Below, in pieces: positions 6,595 through 13,460 of a stretch of 14,255 nucleotides of DNA. Every line of letters starts with the position of its first letter. Positions within the stretch are counted from its first letter, which is position 1. Below the pieces are notes generated by a model that made no database searches, had not been told where the DNA came from, and worked only from the letters and a program-made list of their open reading frames with translations. Origin of the DNA: Sphingomonadales bacterium (GTDB lineage Bacteria > Pseudomonadota > Alphaproteobacteria > Sphingomonadales > Sphingomonadaceae); assembly GCA_025360285.1 (NCBI GenBank), contig JANYCM010000079.1, positions 1-14,255 on the forward strand, in the 5' to 3' direction. Made by a program: the position numbers and the translations under genes.

Positions 6595-6873
6595 ATGGAG
6601 GCGATGCGCAGCGAACGACCGGAGGCAGCGACCGCAGCCGCAGAATTGCCCCCGGCCAGCACCACGCGCTGGGTGGTGCGGCGCAAGGCAGCCGTGCTGC
6701 GCGCCATCGAAGCCGGCGTGCTCAGTCGGGCCGAGGCGTGCGCCCGCTACCATATCAGCGAGGAGGAATTGCGTCTGTGGGAACGCGCCGTGCGCTGTGC
6801 CGGGGTGCCCGGCCTGCGGGTGACCCGCGTGCAGATCTACCGTCCGGTCTTTGAAGGGCGGGCCAGCCGATGA
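6595..6873 (+). CDS. sciP: CtrA inhibitor SciP (DUF1153 family)
   Basis: SciP is a small helix-turn-helix protein that, in Caulobacter, binds CtrA and DNA and stops CtrA-activated transcription after early S phase. The diagnostic core is 'RWVVRRKAAVLRAIEAGVLS' at 25-44, then 'EACARYHISEEELRLWERAV' at 47-66 and 'GLRVTRVQIYR' at 73-83. It has 92 residues, close to the family length of about 90. The frame is open from 6529, but ATG at 6595 is chosen: AAGGG at 6583-6587 stands at ideal distance, and similarity starts only after it. The TGA is immediately upstream of the ctrA leader, so co-transcription with ctrA is plausible. The C-terminal tail after 'YR' is variable in the family. Confidence 0.93.
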   Translation: MEAMRSERPEAATAAAELPPASTTRWVVRRKAAVLRAIEAGVLSRAEACARYHISEEELRLWERAVRCAGVPGLRVTRVQIYRPVFEGRASR

Positions 6874-7010
6874 CAACCATCCATCCCGCACATGACGTTA
6901 TCCGTCGCAGCGGTCTTTACCTTTATAAACAAAAAGCGTTGAATACTTCCGGGGCCAGCGATGCACGCGCTACCGATGGCATCGACATGGCATCCCCGGA
7001 GACGATGACC
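6874..7010 (+). promoter_or_regulatory. Leader/promoter region of ctrA
   Basis: These 137 bases separate sciP from ctrA. An AT-rich island at about 6914-6947, unusual in this GC-rich DNA, includes TATAAA at 6924-6929 and is the likeliest site of a promoter, although no good -35 partner is seen. A direct repeat ATGGCATC occurs at 6976-6983 and 6987-6994, 11 bp apart. GGAGA at about 6998-7002 is a good ribosome binding site for ctrA. The ctrA frame is open back to an ATG at 6870 that overlaps the sciP stop, but those 47 codons do not resemble CtrA. I see no GANTC and no complete CtrA box here. Confidence 0.4.
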
Positions 7011-7712
7011 ATGCGCGTTTTGCTGATCGAGGATGACCGGGCAATGGCCCGCAGCGTAGAGCTGATGCTCGATGAAGCCGGATTTGAACATGAAACTGCC
7101 GGCAGCGGCGAAACCGCTCTGGAATTTGCCCGCACCTATGAATTCGACGTGATCATGCTTGATCTGACCTTGCCCGATTTGAGCGGCCATGAAGTCCTGA
7201 AGCGGTTGCGGATGTTGCGCATCGCCACCCCGGTGCTGATCCTGTCGGGCGACAGCGAAACCGAAAGCAAGGTGTCCGGCTTTGGCGCCGGCGCCGATGA
7301 TTATGTCACCAAGCCTTTTGACAAGTCGGAACTCCTCGCCCGCCTGCACGCCCTGGTCCGGCGCAGCCAGGGCCATGCGCAATCCCTGATCGTCACCGGC
7401 CCGGTTTCAATCGATCTGGCAGCGCGCACCGTCGAAGTCGAAGGCCGGCGCGTCGGGCTGACCGGCAAGGAATATGCGATCTTCGAAATGCTGTCGCTGC
7501 GCAAGGGCATGACGCTGACCAAGGAAATGTTCCTGACGCATCTTTATGGCGGCCGCGACGAACCCGAATTGAAGATCATCGACGTGTTCATCTGCAAGCT
7601 GCGCAAGAAGCTGCACCAGGCCGGGGCGCCCGCCAGCGGCTGCATTGAAACCGTGTGGGGCCGCGGCTATTCACTGCGCGATCCGCAGCCGGAACGCGTT
7701 GCGGCGGCCTGA
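7011..7712 (+). CDS. ctrA: Cell-cycle master response regulator CtrA
   Basis: CtrA is an OmpR/PhoB-type response regulator that controls cell division, DNA methylation, flagella and, in Caulobacter, replication origin silencing. The 233-residue protein starts 'MRVLLIEDDRAMARSVELML', has the phosphoryl-accepting D51 in 'IMLDLTLPDLSG' and K101 in 'DDYVTKPF'. Its winged-helix DNA-binding domain is near-identical in pattern to Caulobacter CtrA: 'LTGKEYAIFEMLSLRKGMTL', 'KEMFLTHLYGGRDEPELKII', 'DVFICKLRKKL' and 'ETVWGRGYSLRDP'. It ends in Ala-Ala-Ala; a terminal Ala-Ala is needed for ClpXP proteolysis of Caulobacter CtrA. ATG 7011 has a good GGAGA ribosome binding site; ATG 7005 would add two residues. 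It follows sciP on the same strand. Confidence 0.98.
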   Translation: MRVLLIEDDRAMARSVELMLDEAGFEHETAGSGETALEFARTYEFDVIMLDLTLPDLSGHEVLKRLRMLRIATPVLILSGDSETESKVSGFGAGADDYVTKPFDKSELLARLHALVRRSQGHAQSLIVTGPVSIDLAARTVEVEGRRVGLTGKEYAIFEMLSLRKGMTLTKEMFLTHLYGGRDEPELKIIDVFICKLRKKLHQAGAPASGCIETVWGRGYSLRDPQPERVAAA

Positions 7713-7718
7713 GGCTGA

Positions 7719-8447
7719 TCAGCCCTCGCGACGCGGCTTTGACAGGCCGCGCACGATGCCGCGCAGCGTGCGCACTTCGCCGGCGCTGAATTCCGGCCGG
7801 GTGAACAGGTTGCGCATCGTCAGCCGCGCCGCCGCCGCGCGGCCGGGCACCGGGTTGTAATAGCCGTTGCGGGCGAGTTGTTCGTCAACCGCGGCGATCA
7901 GGCCTTCCAGTTCCTCGTGCGGCGCCGGGCCATCATGGTTGACCAGCACAGCATCGGCCTGGTCACTGCCCTGCCGCGCCCATTCATAGGCGGTCACCAG
8001 CACCGCCTGCGCCAGGTTGAGCGAGCCGAACGCCGGGTTGACGGGGATCGTCACGATGGCGTGTGCCACCGCCAGATCTTCGGTTTCCAGCCCGGTGCGT
8101 TCCGGGCCGAACATCAGGCCGCCCTGCTGTGGCAGACCATGAAACTCGCTGGCGGCCTGCAGCGGCGTCACCACCCGCCGCGTCAGTTCCCGGTTGCGCA
8201 CCGTCGTCGCAAACACCAGCGACAGCCCGGCGCAGGCGGCGGCGACACTGTCAAAAACCTGGGCCTGTTCCAGCACGATGTCGGCGCCGCTCGCCGCCGG
8301 CCCCGCATCGGCATTGGGCCAGCCATCGCGCGGCGCCACCAGCCGCAGGTCGGTCAGCCCGAAATTGAGCATGGCGCGCGCACAGGCGCCGATATTCACC
8401 CCCAGTTGCGGCCTGACTAGGATGACCGCCGGTGCCGGCCCGCTCAC
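7719..8447 (-). CDS. trmJ: TrmJ-type RNA 2'-O-methyltransferase (SpoU/SPOUT family)
   Basis: SPOUT methyltransferases of this group transfer methyl from S-adenosylmethionine to a ribose 2'-OH; TrmJ acts on position 32 of tRNAs. Motif 1 is 'ILVRPQLGVNIGACARAMLN' (9-28), motif 2 'GGLMFGPERTGL' (109-120) and motif 3 'IPVNPAFGSLNLAQAV' (134-149), which together form the knotted cofactor site. The length of 242 is normal for TrmJ. The C-terminal part, with 'RAAAARLTMRNLFTRPEFSA', is the TrmJ-like tail. Substrate choice within the TrmJ/LasT group is inferred from this architecture. Its ATG overlaps the nrdR stop as ATGA, so it is the last gene of the rpiB operon. It converges on ctrA with 6 bases between the two stops. 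Confidence 0.9.
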   Translation of the reverse strand: MSGPAPAVILVRPQLGVNIGACARAMLNFGLTDLRLVAPRDGWPNADAGPAASGADIVLEQAQVFDSVAAACAGLSLVFATTVRNRELTRRVVTPLQAASEFHGLPQQGGLMFGPERTGLETEDLAVAHAIVTIPVNPAFGSLNLAQAVLVTAYEWARQGSDQADAVLVNHDGPAPHEELEGLIAAVDEQLARNGYYNPVPGRAAAARLTMRNLFTRPEFSAGEVRTLRGIVRGLSKPRREG

Positions 8448-8947
8448 TCGCCCCCACCGCTGCCAGCGCTGTTGCCAACACCGTCATCATTCAAGCCCAC
8501 GGACGAAAGCCCGCCCACAAAGGTCTCGAAATCGCGCGCCTCGCGGAAGTCACGGTAAACGCTGGCAAAACGGATATAGGCGACCGGATCGAGCGCCTGC
8601 AAGCCTTCCATCACCATTTCGCCGACCCGGCCGACATCGATCTCGCTGTCGCCGGTCGATTCGAGCCGGCGCACCACGCCATTGACCATGCGTTCAATGC
8701 GTTCCGGCGCGATCGGCCGCTTGCGGCAGGCAATCTCGATCGACCGTGCCAGCTTGTCGCGGTCGAAAACCTCGCGCTTGCCGGATTTCTTGACGATGGT
8801 CAGTTCGCGGAGCTGGATGCGTTCAAAGGTCGTGAAGCGGCCGCCGCACGCCGGGCATTGCCGCCGTCGCCGGATCGCACTGCCATCATCGGTGGGACGG
8901 CTGTCCTTAACCTGGCTGTCGTCATTCCCGCAGAAGGGGCAGCGCAT
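8444..8947 (-). CDS. nrdR: Transcriptional repressor NrdR of ribonucleotide reductase genes
   Basis: NrdR senses ATP/dATP and represses nrd genes through NrdR boxes. The N-terminal zinc ribbon has C3, C6, C31 and C34 ('MRCPFCGNDD' and 'RRQCPACGGRFTTFER'). The ATP-cone domain runs from about 49 to 139, with 'VKKSGKREVFDRDKLARSI' and 'DPVAYIRFASVYRDFREARD'. The 167 residues are slightly longer than the usual 150-160, because a Gly/Ser-rich tail follows the ATP cone. A short GGGCAGG ribosome binding site sits right after the stop of the preceding small gene. It is encoded with glyA and rpiB, a common alphaproteobacterial arrangement. No NrdR box is visible in this window, so autoregulation is not indicated. 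Confidence 0.97.
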   Translation of the reverse strand: MRCPFCGNDDSQVKDSRPTDDGSAIRRRRQCPACGGRFTTFERIQLRELTIVKKSGKREVFDRDKLARSIEIACRKRPIAPERIERMVNGVVRRLESTGDSEIDVGRVGEMVMEGLQALDPVAYIRFASVYRDFREARDFETFVGGLSSVGLNDDGVGNSAGSGGGE

Positions 8948-8953
8948 CCTGCC

Positions 8954-9367
8954 CTACTTCCTGGTGATGGTGCGCAGATAGCCGAGGCCGCCGCCGATGA
9001 TCGCCCCCAGCAACGGCCCGATGATCGGCAAGGGAATGGCAATCACCGCCCCCGCCGCCGCGCCGACCGCGACATTGCGCGCCAGGACGTTGGTGATCGT
9101 CGCCTTGGTCTTGTCCGACGCCTGTTGCGCCAGATCGGCCGCCTGCTTGCCCAGATCGCTGTCGAGCGCCTTTTTGGCAAAATCGGTGTCCATCACCTTG
9201 CGGCGCATTTCCGCGGCGGTGGCAAAGGCACTTTCCGTCGCCTCGGCGACCTTCTTGCCGGTATCGGTTTCGATGAATTTCTTGCCGGCTTCCAGCGCCT
9301 CGGCGGCGATCTTGTCGACCTTGGCGGTCAGATCGGGCTTGCCGCCCGTGCCATTGCTGTCGCTCAT
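8954..9367 (-). CDS. Small Ala/Lys-rich protein with glycine-rich hydrophobic C-terminus, unknown function
   Basis: I do not recognise this 137-residue protein. The first 90 or so residues are charged and predicted helical. They contain three related short blocks: ETDTGKKV (33-40), DTDFAKKA (60-67) and DSDLGKQA (69-76). The segment at about 99-131 is hydrophobic and rich in small residues ('AVGAAAGAVIAIPLPIIGPL' then 'GAIIGGGLGY'). It resembles a glycine-zipper or hairpin membrane segment and is followed by a short basic end 'LRTITRK'. There is no signal peptide. A strong GAGGAG ribosome binding site precedes the ATG, which lies 21 bases after glyA and 6 bases before nrdR, so it is translated as part of the operon. 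A peripheral or tail-anchored inner-membrane protein is the most that can be inferred. Confidence 0.85.
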   Translation of the reverse strand: MSDSNGTGGKPDLTAKVDKIAAEALEAGKKFIETDTGKKVAEATESAFATAAEMRRKVMDTDFAKKALDSDLGKQAADLAQQASDKTKATITNVLARNVAVGAAAGAVIAIPLPIIGPLLGAIIGGGLGYLRTITRK

Positions 9368-9388
9368 CTGCCGTGCTCCTCTGGTGGT

Positions 9389-10702
9389 TCAGCCGTTGGG
9401 ATAGATGGGGAAGCGCGCGCACAGCGCCCGCACCCGGACATTGACCGCCTTTTCAACCGCTTCATTGCCATGCTCGCCATTGGCGGCCAGCCCATCGAGC
9501 ACATCGGCAATCATGTCACCGATGGCAGCAAACTCGCTCTGGCCGAAACCGCGCGTCGTGCCCGCCGGGCTGCCGACACGGATGCCGCTGGTCTTGGTGG
9601 GCGGCAACGGATCAAAGGGCACGCCATTCTTGTTGCAGGTGATGCCGGCGCGCTCCAGCGCCTCATCGGCATCCTTGCCGGTAAGACCCTTGGGTGTCAG
9701 GTCGATCAGCGCCAGATGCGTATCGGTGCCGCCGGCGACAACGGCGCAGCCGCGTTCCTTCAGCTTGGCCGCCAGTGTCTGGGCGTTGGCCACGATGCGC
9801 ACGGCGTAATCCTTGAACGCCGGCTGCAACGCCTCACCGAACGCCACCGCCTTGGCAGCGATGACGTGCATCAACGGGCCGCCCTGCAGGCCGGGGAAAA
9901 CCGCGCTGTTGAGCTTCTTGCCCAGCGCCTCGTCATTCGACAGGATCATGCCCCCGCGGGGTCCGCGCAGCGTCTTGTGGGTCGTCGTCGTCACGACATG
10001 GGCGTGCGGCAGCGGCGACGGGTGGATACCGGCGGCGACCAGACCGGCAAAATGCGCCATATCGACCAGGAAATACGCCCCGACCTTGTCGGCAATCGCC
10101 CGGAAGCGGGCGAAATCGATGGTGCGCGGATAGGCCGAACCGCCGGCGATAATCAGCCGCGGCTTGTGCGCCAGCGCCAGCCGTTCGACTTCGTCATAGT
10201 CGATGAGGTGATCTTCACGGCGCACGCCATATTGCACGGCGTTGAACCATTTGCCGCTCATCGCCGGCGCCGCGCCGTGAGTCAGATGGCCGCCCGCATC
10301 CAGGCTCATGCCCAGAATCGTCTCGCCGGGCTTGACCAGCGCCAGCATGACGGCGCCATTGGCCTGCGCCCCCGAATGCGGCTGGACATTGGCCCAGGCG
10401 CAATTGAACAGCTGCCTGGCGCGATCGATGGCCAGCATTTCCACCGCATCCGACGGCGCACAGCCCTGATAGTAACGCTTGCCCGGATAGCCTTCGGCAT
10501 ATTTGTTGGTGAACACTGACCCCTGCGCTTCCAGCACGGCACGCGACACGATGTTTTCCGACGCAATCAGTTCGATCTGATGCTGCTGGCGATCAAGCTC
10601 GCTGGCAATCGCCGCGGCAACCGCCGGGTCGGCGATGGCGACGGGTGTATCGAAAAAGCCGGTCGGCAAGGTATCGGTCACGGAAACCGGGTGGCTGCTC
10701 AT
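9389..10702 (-). CDS. glyA: Serine hydroxymethyltransferase GlyA
   Basis: GlyA interconverts serine plus tetrahydrofolate with glycine plus 5,10-methylene-tetrahydrofolate, the main source of one-carbon units. From the ATG at 10702 it has 437 residues, the family norm. Signatures seen: 'ELIASENIVS' (44-53), 'TNKYAEGYPGKRYYQG' (65-80), 'NVQPHSGAQAN' (105-115), 'DMAHFAGLVAAG' (214-225), and the PLP lysine K243 in 'TTTTHKTLRGPRGGMI'. The frame is open to 10792, but the extra 30 codons lie inside rpiB and do not resemble SHMT. The chosen ATG overlaps the rpiB stop as TGATG, a coupling arrangement that supports it. Confidence 0.98.
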   Translation of the reverse strand: MSSHPVSVTDTLPTGFFDTPVAIADPAVAAAIASELDRQQHQIELIASENIVSRAVLEAQGSVFTNKYAEGYPGKRYYQGCAPSDAVEMLAIDRARQLFNCAWANVQPHSGAQANGAVMLALVKPGETILGMSLDAGGHLTHGAAPAMSGKWFNAVQYGVRREDHLIDYDEVERLALAHKPRLIIAGGSAYPRTIDFARFRAIADKVGAYFLVDMAHFAGLVAAGIHPSPLPHAHVVTTTTHKTLRGPRGGMILSNDEALGKKLNSAVFPGLQGGPLMHVIAAKAVAFGEALQPAFKDYAVRIVANAQTLAAKLKERGCAVVAGGTDTHLALIDLTPKGLTGKDADEALERAGITCNKNGVPFDPLPPTKTSGIRVGSPAGTTRGFGQSEFAAIGDMIADVLDGLAANGEHGNEAVEKAVNVRVRALCARFPIYPNG

Positions 10703-11148
10703 CACACAAATTCCTTCATCTGCCCCAGCTTGGCGACACGGCCCGCATGTCGCCCGCCTTCGAAAGGGGTGTTCAAAAATTCCCGCACGCAATCGCGCGC
10801 CACTTCGATACCGATGATCCGGCTGCCCAGCGCCAGCACATTGGCATCATTATGCTGCCGCGCCAGCCGCGCCATGAGCCCTGAGGTACACAGCGCCGCG
10901 CGCACCGCCGGGTTGCGGTTGGCCGCGATCGAAATGCCGATGCCCGAACCGCAGATGGCAATGCCGAAATCCGCCCGCCCGGCGGCCATGGCATCGCCCA
11001 GCTTGAATCCATAGTCGGGATAATCCACCGACGCCTCACCATCCGGCCCCAGATCGAGCACATCATGCCCCGCCGCCGCCAGGTCACGCACCAGGTCCGC
11101 CTTCAGCGCGAAGCCGGCATGGTCGGAAGCGAGGGCAATGATAGTCAT
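10702..11148 (-). CDS. rpiB: Ribose-5-phosphate isomerase B
   Basis: RpiB interconverts ribose 5-phosphate and ribulose 5-phosphate in the non-oxidative pentose phosphate pathway. The 148 residues match the usual length. They include 'ALASDHAGFALK' (5-16), 'VDYPDYG' (41-47), catalytic C66 in 'ICGSGIGISIAANR', and the catalytic base H99 in 'RQHNDANVLALGSR', at the same positions as in E. coli RpiB. The start is set at ATG 11148 because the family begins directly with the first beta strand 'MTIIALASDHAG'. An in-frame ATG at 11181 would add 11 residues without similarity. It is the first gene of rpiB-glyA-unknown-nrdR-trmJ and is divergent from the aminotransferase gene. Sugar isomerases of the LacA/B type are the main alternative, unlikely in this context. 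Confidence 0.95.
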   Translation of the reverse strand: MTIIALASDHAGFALKADLVRDLAAAGHDVLDLGPDGEASVDYPDYGFKLGDAMAAGRADFGIAICGSGIGISIAANRNPAVRAALCTSGLMARLARQHNDANVLALGSRIIGIEVARDCVREFLNTPFEGGRHAGRVAKLGQMKEFV

Positions 11149-11258
11149 GTCTGGCGTTGCTACCTGGCAGGGACACTGCATCTAGTGGCTGCGAGGGATT
11201 CGGGCAATCAAATAGGCGCAATCGACACCGGCCATCCGCGGCGCTATCGCGGCCGCCT
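11149..11258. promoter_or_regulatory. Divergent control region of rpiB operon and aminotransferase
   Basis: This 110-base gap between two divergent starts must hold the promoters of both units. It contains one GANTC site (GATTC, 11197-11201). On the minus strand TTGATT (about 11207-11212) could be a -35 element, but the matching -10 is poor. No riboswitch-like structure is apparent. The assignment rests on gene orientation more than on motifs. Confidence 0.35.
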
Positions 11259-12410
11259 ATGCTCGACGACAGCACGCCCGCCGCACTGCGCAACTTCGCC
11301 CTCGAAGTCTATTTTTCGAAATGGGAGTTCGCGGCGAAATATCATCTGACGGCATCCGACGCGCAAAGCCTCAGCCTTTCGCAATTGCTCGCCCATGCCA
11401 CGCCGGCCGACCGTGAACGTTTTGACCAGCTGCACCTCGGTTACACCGAAACCTTCGGTTCCCGGACCCTGCGCGCCGCCATCGCCGCCACTTATGACGC
11501 CATCACCCCCGCCGACCTGTTGTGCTTCGCCGGCGCCGAGGAAGCCATTTATGTGGCGATGCGGGTGCTGTTGCAGCCGGGCGATCATGCCATCGTCATC
11601 ACCCCCAATTATCAGGCCGCCGAAACCCTGCCGCTCGGCATCTGCGCGGTCAGCGGCGTGGCGCTCGACGCAGACAATAATTGGGCGCTCGATCTCGACC
11701 TGGTGAAGGCAGCGCTGCGCCCCAACACCCGCCTCATCTCGATCAACTTCCCCAATAATCCCACCGGCGCCATCCCGTCCCAGGCGGTTTTCGCCGGGCT
11801 GGTTGACCTCTGCCGGTCACGCGGCCTCTGGTTGTTCAGCGACGAAGTCTATCGCCTGATCGAGCGCGAGGCGGCGATCCGCCTACCCCAGGCCGCCGAT
11901 GTCTATGAACGCGGCATCTCGCTCAACGTCATGTCGAAATCCTATGGCCTGCCCGGCCTGCGCATCGGCTGGCTGGCGGCGCAGGACCGGAGCTTTCTCG
12001 CCGCCTGCGAACGCTACAAACATTATCTGTCGATCTGCAATTCAGCGCCGTCAGAACTGCTCGCCGAAATCGCCCTGAAAGCCCGTGAGGCCATATTGGC
12101 CCGCAACCGCGCCATTGTGGCGGACAACCTCGATCGCCTCGACAGCTTTTTCGCCGAATTTCCAAGCCTGTTCGACTGGCGCCGCCCCGATGGCAGTTGC
12201 GTCGCCTTCATCAGCTACAAGGGAGCGGACGGTGTCGAACGCTTCTGCCACAGGCTGGTCGAGGAAACCGGCGTCCTGCTGCTCCCCGCCAGCATCTACA
12301 AATCCGACCTGGGCCCGGTCCCCACCGACCGTTTCCGCATCGGCTTCGGCCGCTCGAACATGGCCGACGGCCTGGCGGTGTTTCGCGACTGGCTCATCAC
12401 CGACCGCTGA
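11259..12410 (+). CDS. Class I/II PLP-dependent aminotransferase, substrate unknown
   Basis: This is a fold-type I aminotransferase of the AspC superfamily, 383 residues from ATG 11259. The PLP lysine is K227 in 'NVMSKSYGLPGLRIGW', D195 lies in 'FSDEVYR', 'NFPNNPTGA' is at 163-171, and R235 contacts the cofactor phosphate. R360 in 'FRIGFGRSN' should bind the substrate carboxylate. The N-terminus 'LEVYFSKWEFAAKYHLTASD' marks a distinct subgroup often annotated only as aminotransferase, so no substrate is given. The frame is open from 11157, but codons before 11259 lie in the divergent control region and lack similarity; the ribosome binding site at 11259 is weak. It stands alone on the plus strand, and its stop directly abuts the stop of the convergent hydrolase gene. 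Confidence 0.9.
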   Translation: MLDDSTPAALRNFALEVYFSKWEFAAKYHLTASDAQSLSLSQLLAHATPADRERFDQLHLGYTETFGSRTLRAAIAATYDAITPADLLCFAGAEEAIYVAMRVLLQPGDHAIVITPNYQAAETLPLGICAVSGVALDADNNWALDLDLVKAALRPNTRLISINFPNNPTGAIPSQAVFAGLVDLCRSRGLWLFSDEVYRLIEREAAIRLPQAADVYERGISLNVMSKSYGLPGLRIGWLAAQDRSFLAACERYKHYLSICNSAPSELLAEIALKAREAILARNRAIVADNLDRLDSFFAEFPSLFDWRRPDGSCVAFISYKGADGVERFCHRLVEETGVLLLPASIYKSDLGPVPTDRFRIGFGRSNMADGLAVFRDWLITDR

Positions 12411-13460
12411 TCACTCGAACGTCAGATCGCCGCTCTCCGGCTCCTGCAGGTGCCGGGCCACATCGTCCTCGCTGACGTCTTCCAGCCGCGCCGGTGACCA
12501 CAAAGGCTTCCTGTCCTTGTCGATCAGTTGCGCCCGCACGCCTTCGAAAAAATCATGGCCGTTCCGAATCTCGCAGACCATGCGATATTCGGTGACCAGC
12601 GCGTCCTCGATGCTCGCCCCGGCGCCCAGCCGCAGCCCGGCCAGCGTCAGCTTGCACGATGTCGGCGACATGCGGCGGATGATCGCCGCCTGCTCCTGCG
12701 CCCAGTCGTCGCCGGTTTCCAGGCTGGCGACAATCGCCTCGACACTGTCATGGCCGAAATGGAAATCAATGCCGTCACGCAGCGCTTCCAGGCTGTTCGG
12801 CCCGGCATCGCCGTGCAGCGTGTCCAGAATCTCGCCCACTGGTTCGGGATTTTCGGCAAGCAGGTCGCGCAGCACCGGCAGGCGCTCGCTGGGCACGAAA
12901 TGCGTCGCAATCCCGGCATACAGGCAATCGGCCGCCTTCAACCGCGCGCCGGTCATCGCCAGCCAGGTCCCGATCTGCCCCGGCAATCTCGAAAGGGCAT
13001 GGGTGCCGCCCACATCGGGGATCAGCCCGATGCCGGTTTCGGGCATGGCGAACAAAGTGCGTTCGGTGGCGACGCGGTAGGGCCCATGGATCGACAGGCC
13101 AACGCCGCCACCCATCGTCACGCCATCCAGGATCGCTACATAGGGCGTCACCAGCCGCGCGATCGCCTGGTTCATGCGATATTCGTCGTGGAAGAACCCT
13201 TCATACAACGGCTTGTCCTCCCGCCCGCGCCGCGCCAGCAGCGCCACATCGCCGCCGGCACAGAATGCCCGCTCGCCGGCGCCTTCGATAATGATGCGCG
13301 CCACATCGGGATCCCCCGCGCCCTCGAACAGCGCGCGGTGGATGGCCAGCGCCATCGGCCGGTTGAGCGCGTTCAGCGCCGCCGGCCGGTTGAGCGTCAG
13401 CCACAGCGCCTGCCCCCGCCGTTCAACCAATATTTCGGCTTCGCCCGCAACGTCGGTCAT
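12411..13460 (-). CDS. 3-hydroxyisobutyryl-CoA hydrolase (crotonase superfamily)
   Basis: This enzyme releases 3-hydroxyisobutyrate from its CoA ester in valine degradation. The 349 residues fit the hydrolase type, longer than the 260 of simple enoyl-CoA hydratases. Crotonase features: 'LTLNRPAALNALN' (21-33), the oxyanion-hole strands 'RAFCAGGDVALL' (64-75) and 'VTMGGGVGLSIHGPYRVAT' (114-132), and the active-site 'FAMPETGIGLIPDVGGTHAL' (137-156) with E141 and D149. The C-terminal region with 'RNGHDFFEGVRAQLIDKDRK' and 'PLWSPARLEDV' is characteristic of this hydrolase rather than of hydratases. Its ATG overlaps the thioesterase stop as ATGA. Enoyl-CoA hydratase/isomerase is the generic alternative name. 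Confidence 0.92.
   Translation of the reverse strand: MTDVAGEAEILVERRGQALWLTLNRPAALNALNRPMALAIHRALFEGAGDPDVARIIIEGAGERAFCAGGDVALLARRGREDKPLYEGFFHDEYRMNQAIARLVTPYVAILDGVTMGGGVGLSIHGPYRVATERTLFAMPETGIGLIPDVGGTHALSRLPGQIGTWLAMTGARLKAADCLYAGIATHFVPSERLPVLRDLLAENPEPVGEILDTLHGDAGPNSLEALRDGIDFHFGHDSVEAIVASLETGDDWAQEQAAIIRRMSPTSCKLTLAGLRLGAGASIEDALVTEYRMVCEIRNGHDFFEGVRAQLIDKDRKPLWSPARLEDVSEDDVARHLQEPESGDLTFE

Noticed and set aside
6403..6891. A 162-codon minus-strand frame opposite sciP
   Set aside because: It overlaps sciP fully and the control region; the sequence looks random, while sciP has a clear family signature and ribosome binding site.
7713..7724. Palindrome GGCTGATCAGCC between the ctrA and trmJ stops, as a bidirectional terminator
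   Set aside because: As RNA it gives only a short stem, and no T-run follows on either strand. It partly reflects two facing TGA stop codons.
8432..10519. A 695-codon open frame on the plus strand
   Set aside because: It lies antisense to nrdR, the small unknown gene and glyA, all clearly real. Its protein is low-complexity Arg/Gly/Ala, as expected for a GC-rich shadow frame.
12408..12413. Abutting stops of the aminotransferase and hydrolase genes (TGATCA) as a special site
   Set aside because: Two convergent TGA codons that touch necessarily create TGATCA; no further symmetry or hairpin extends from it.
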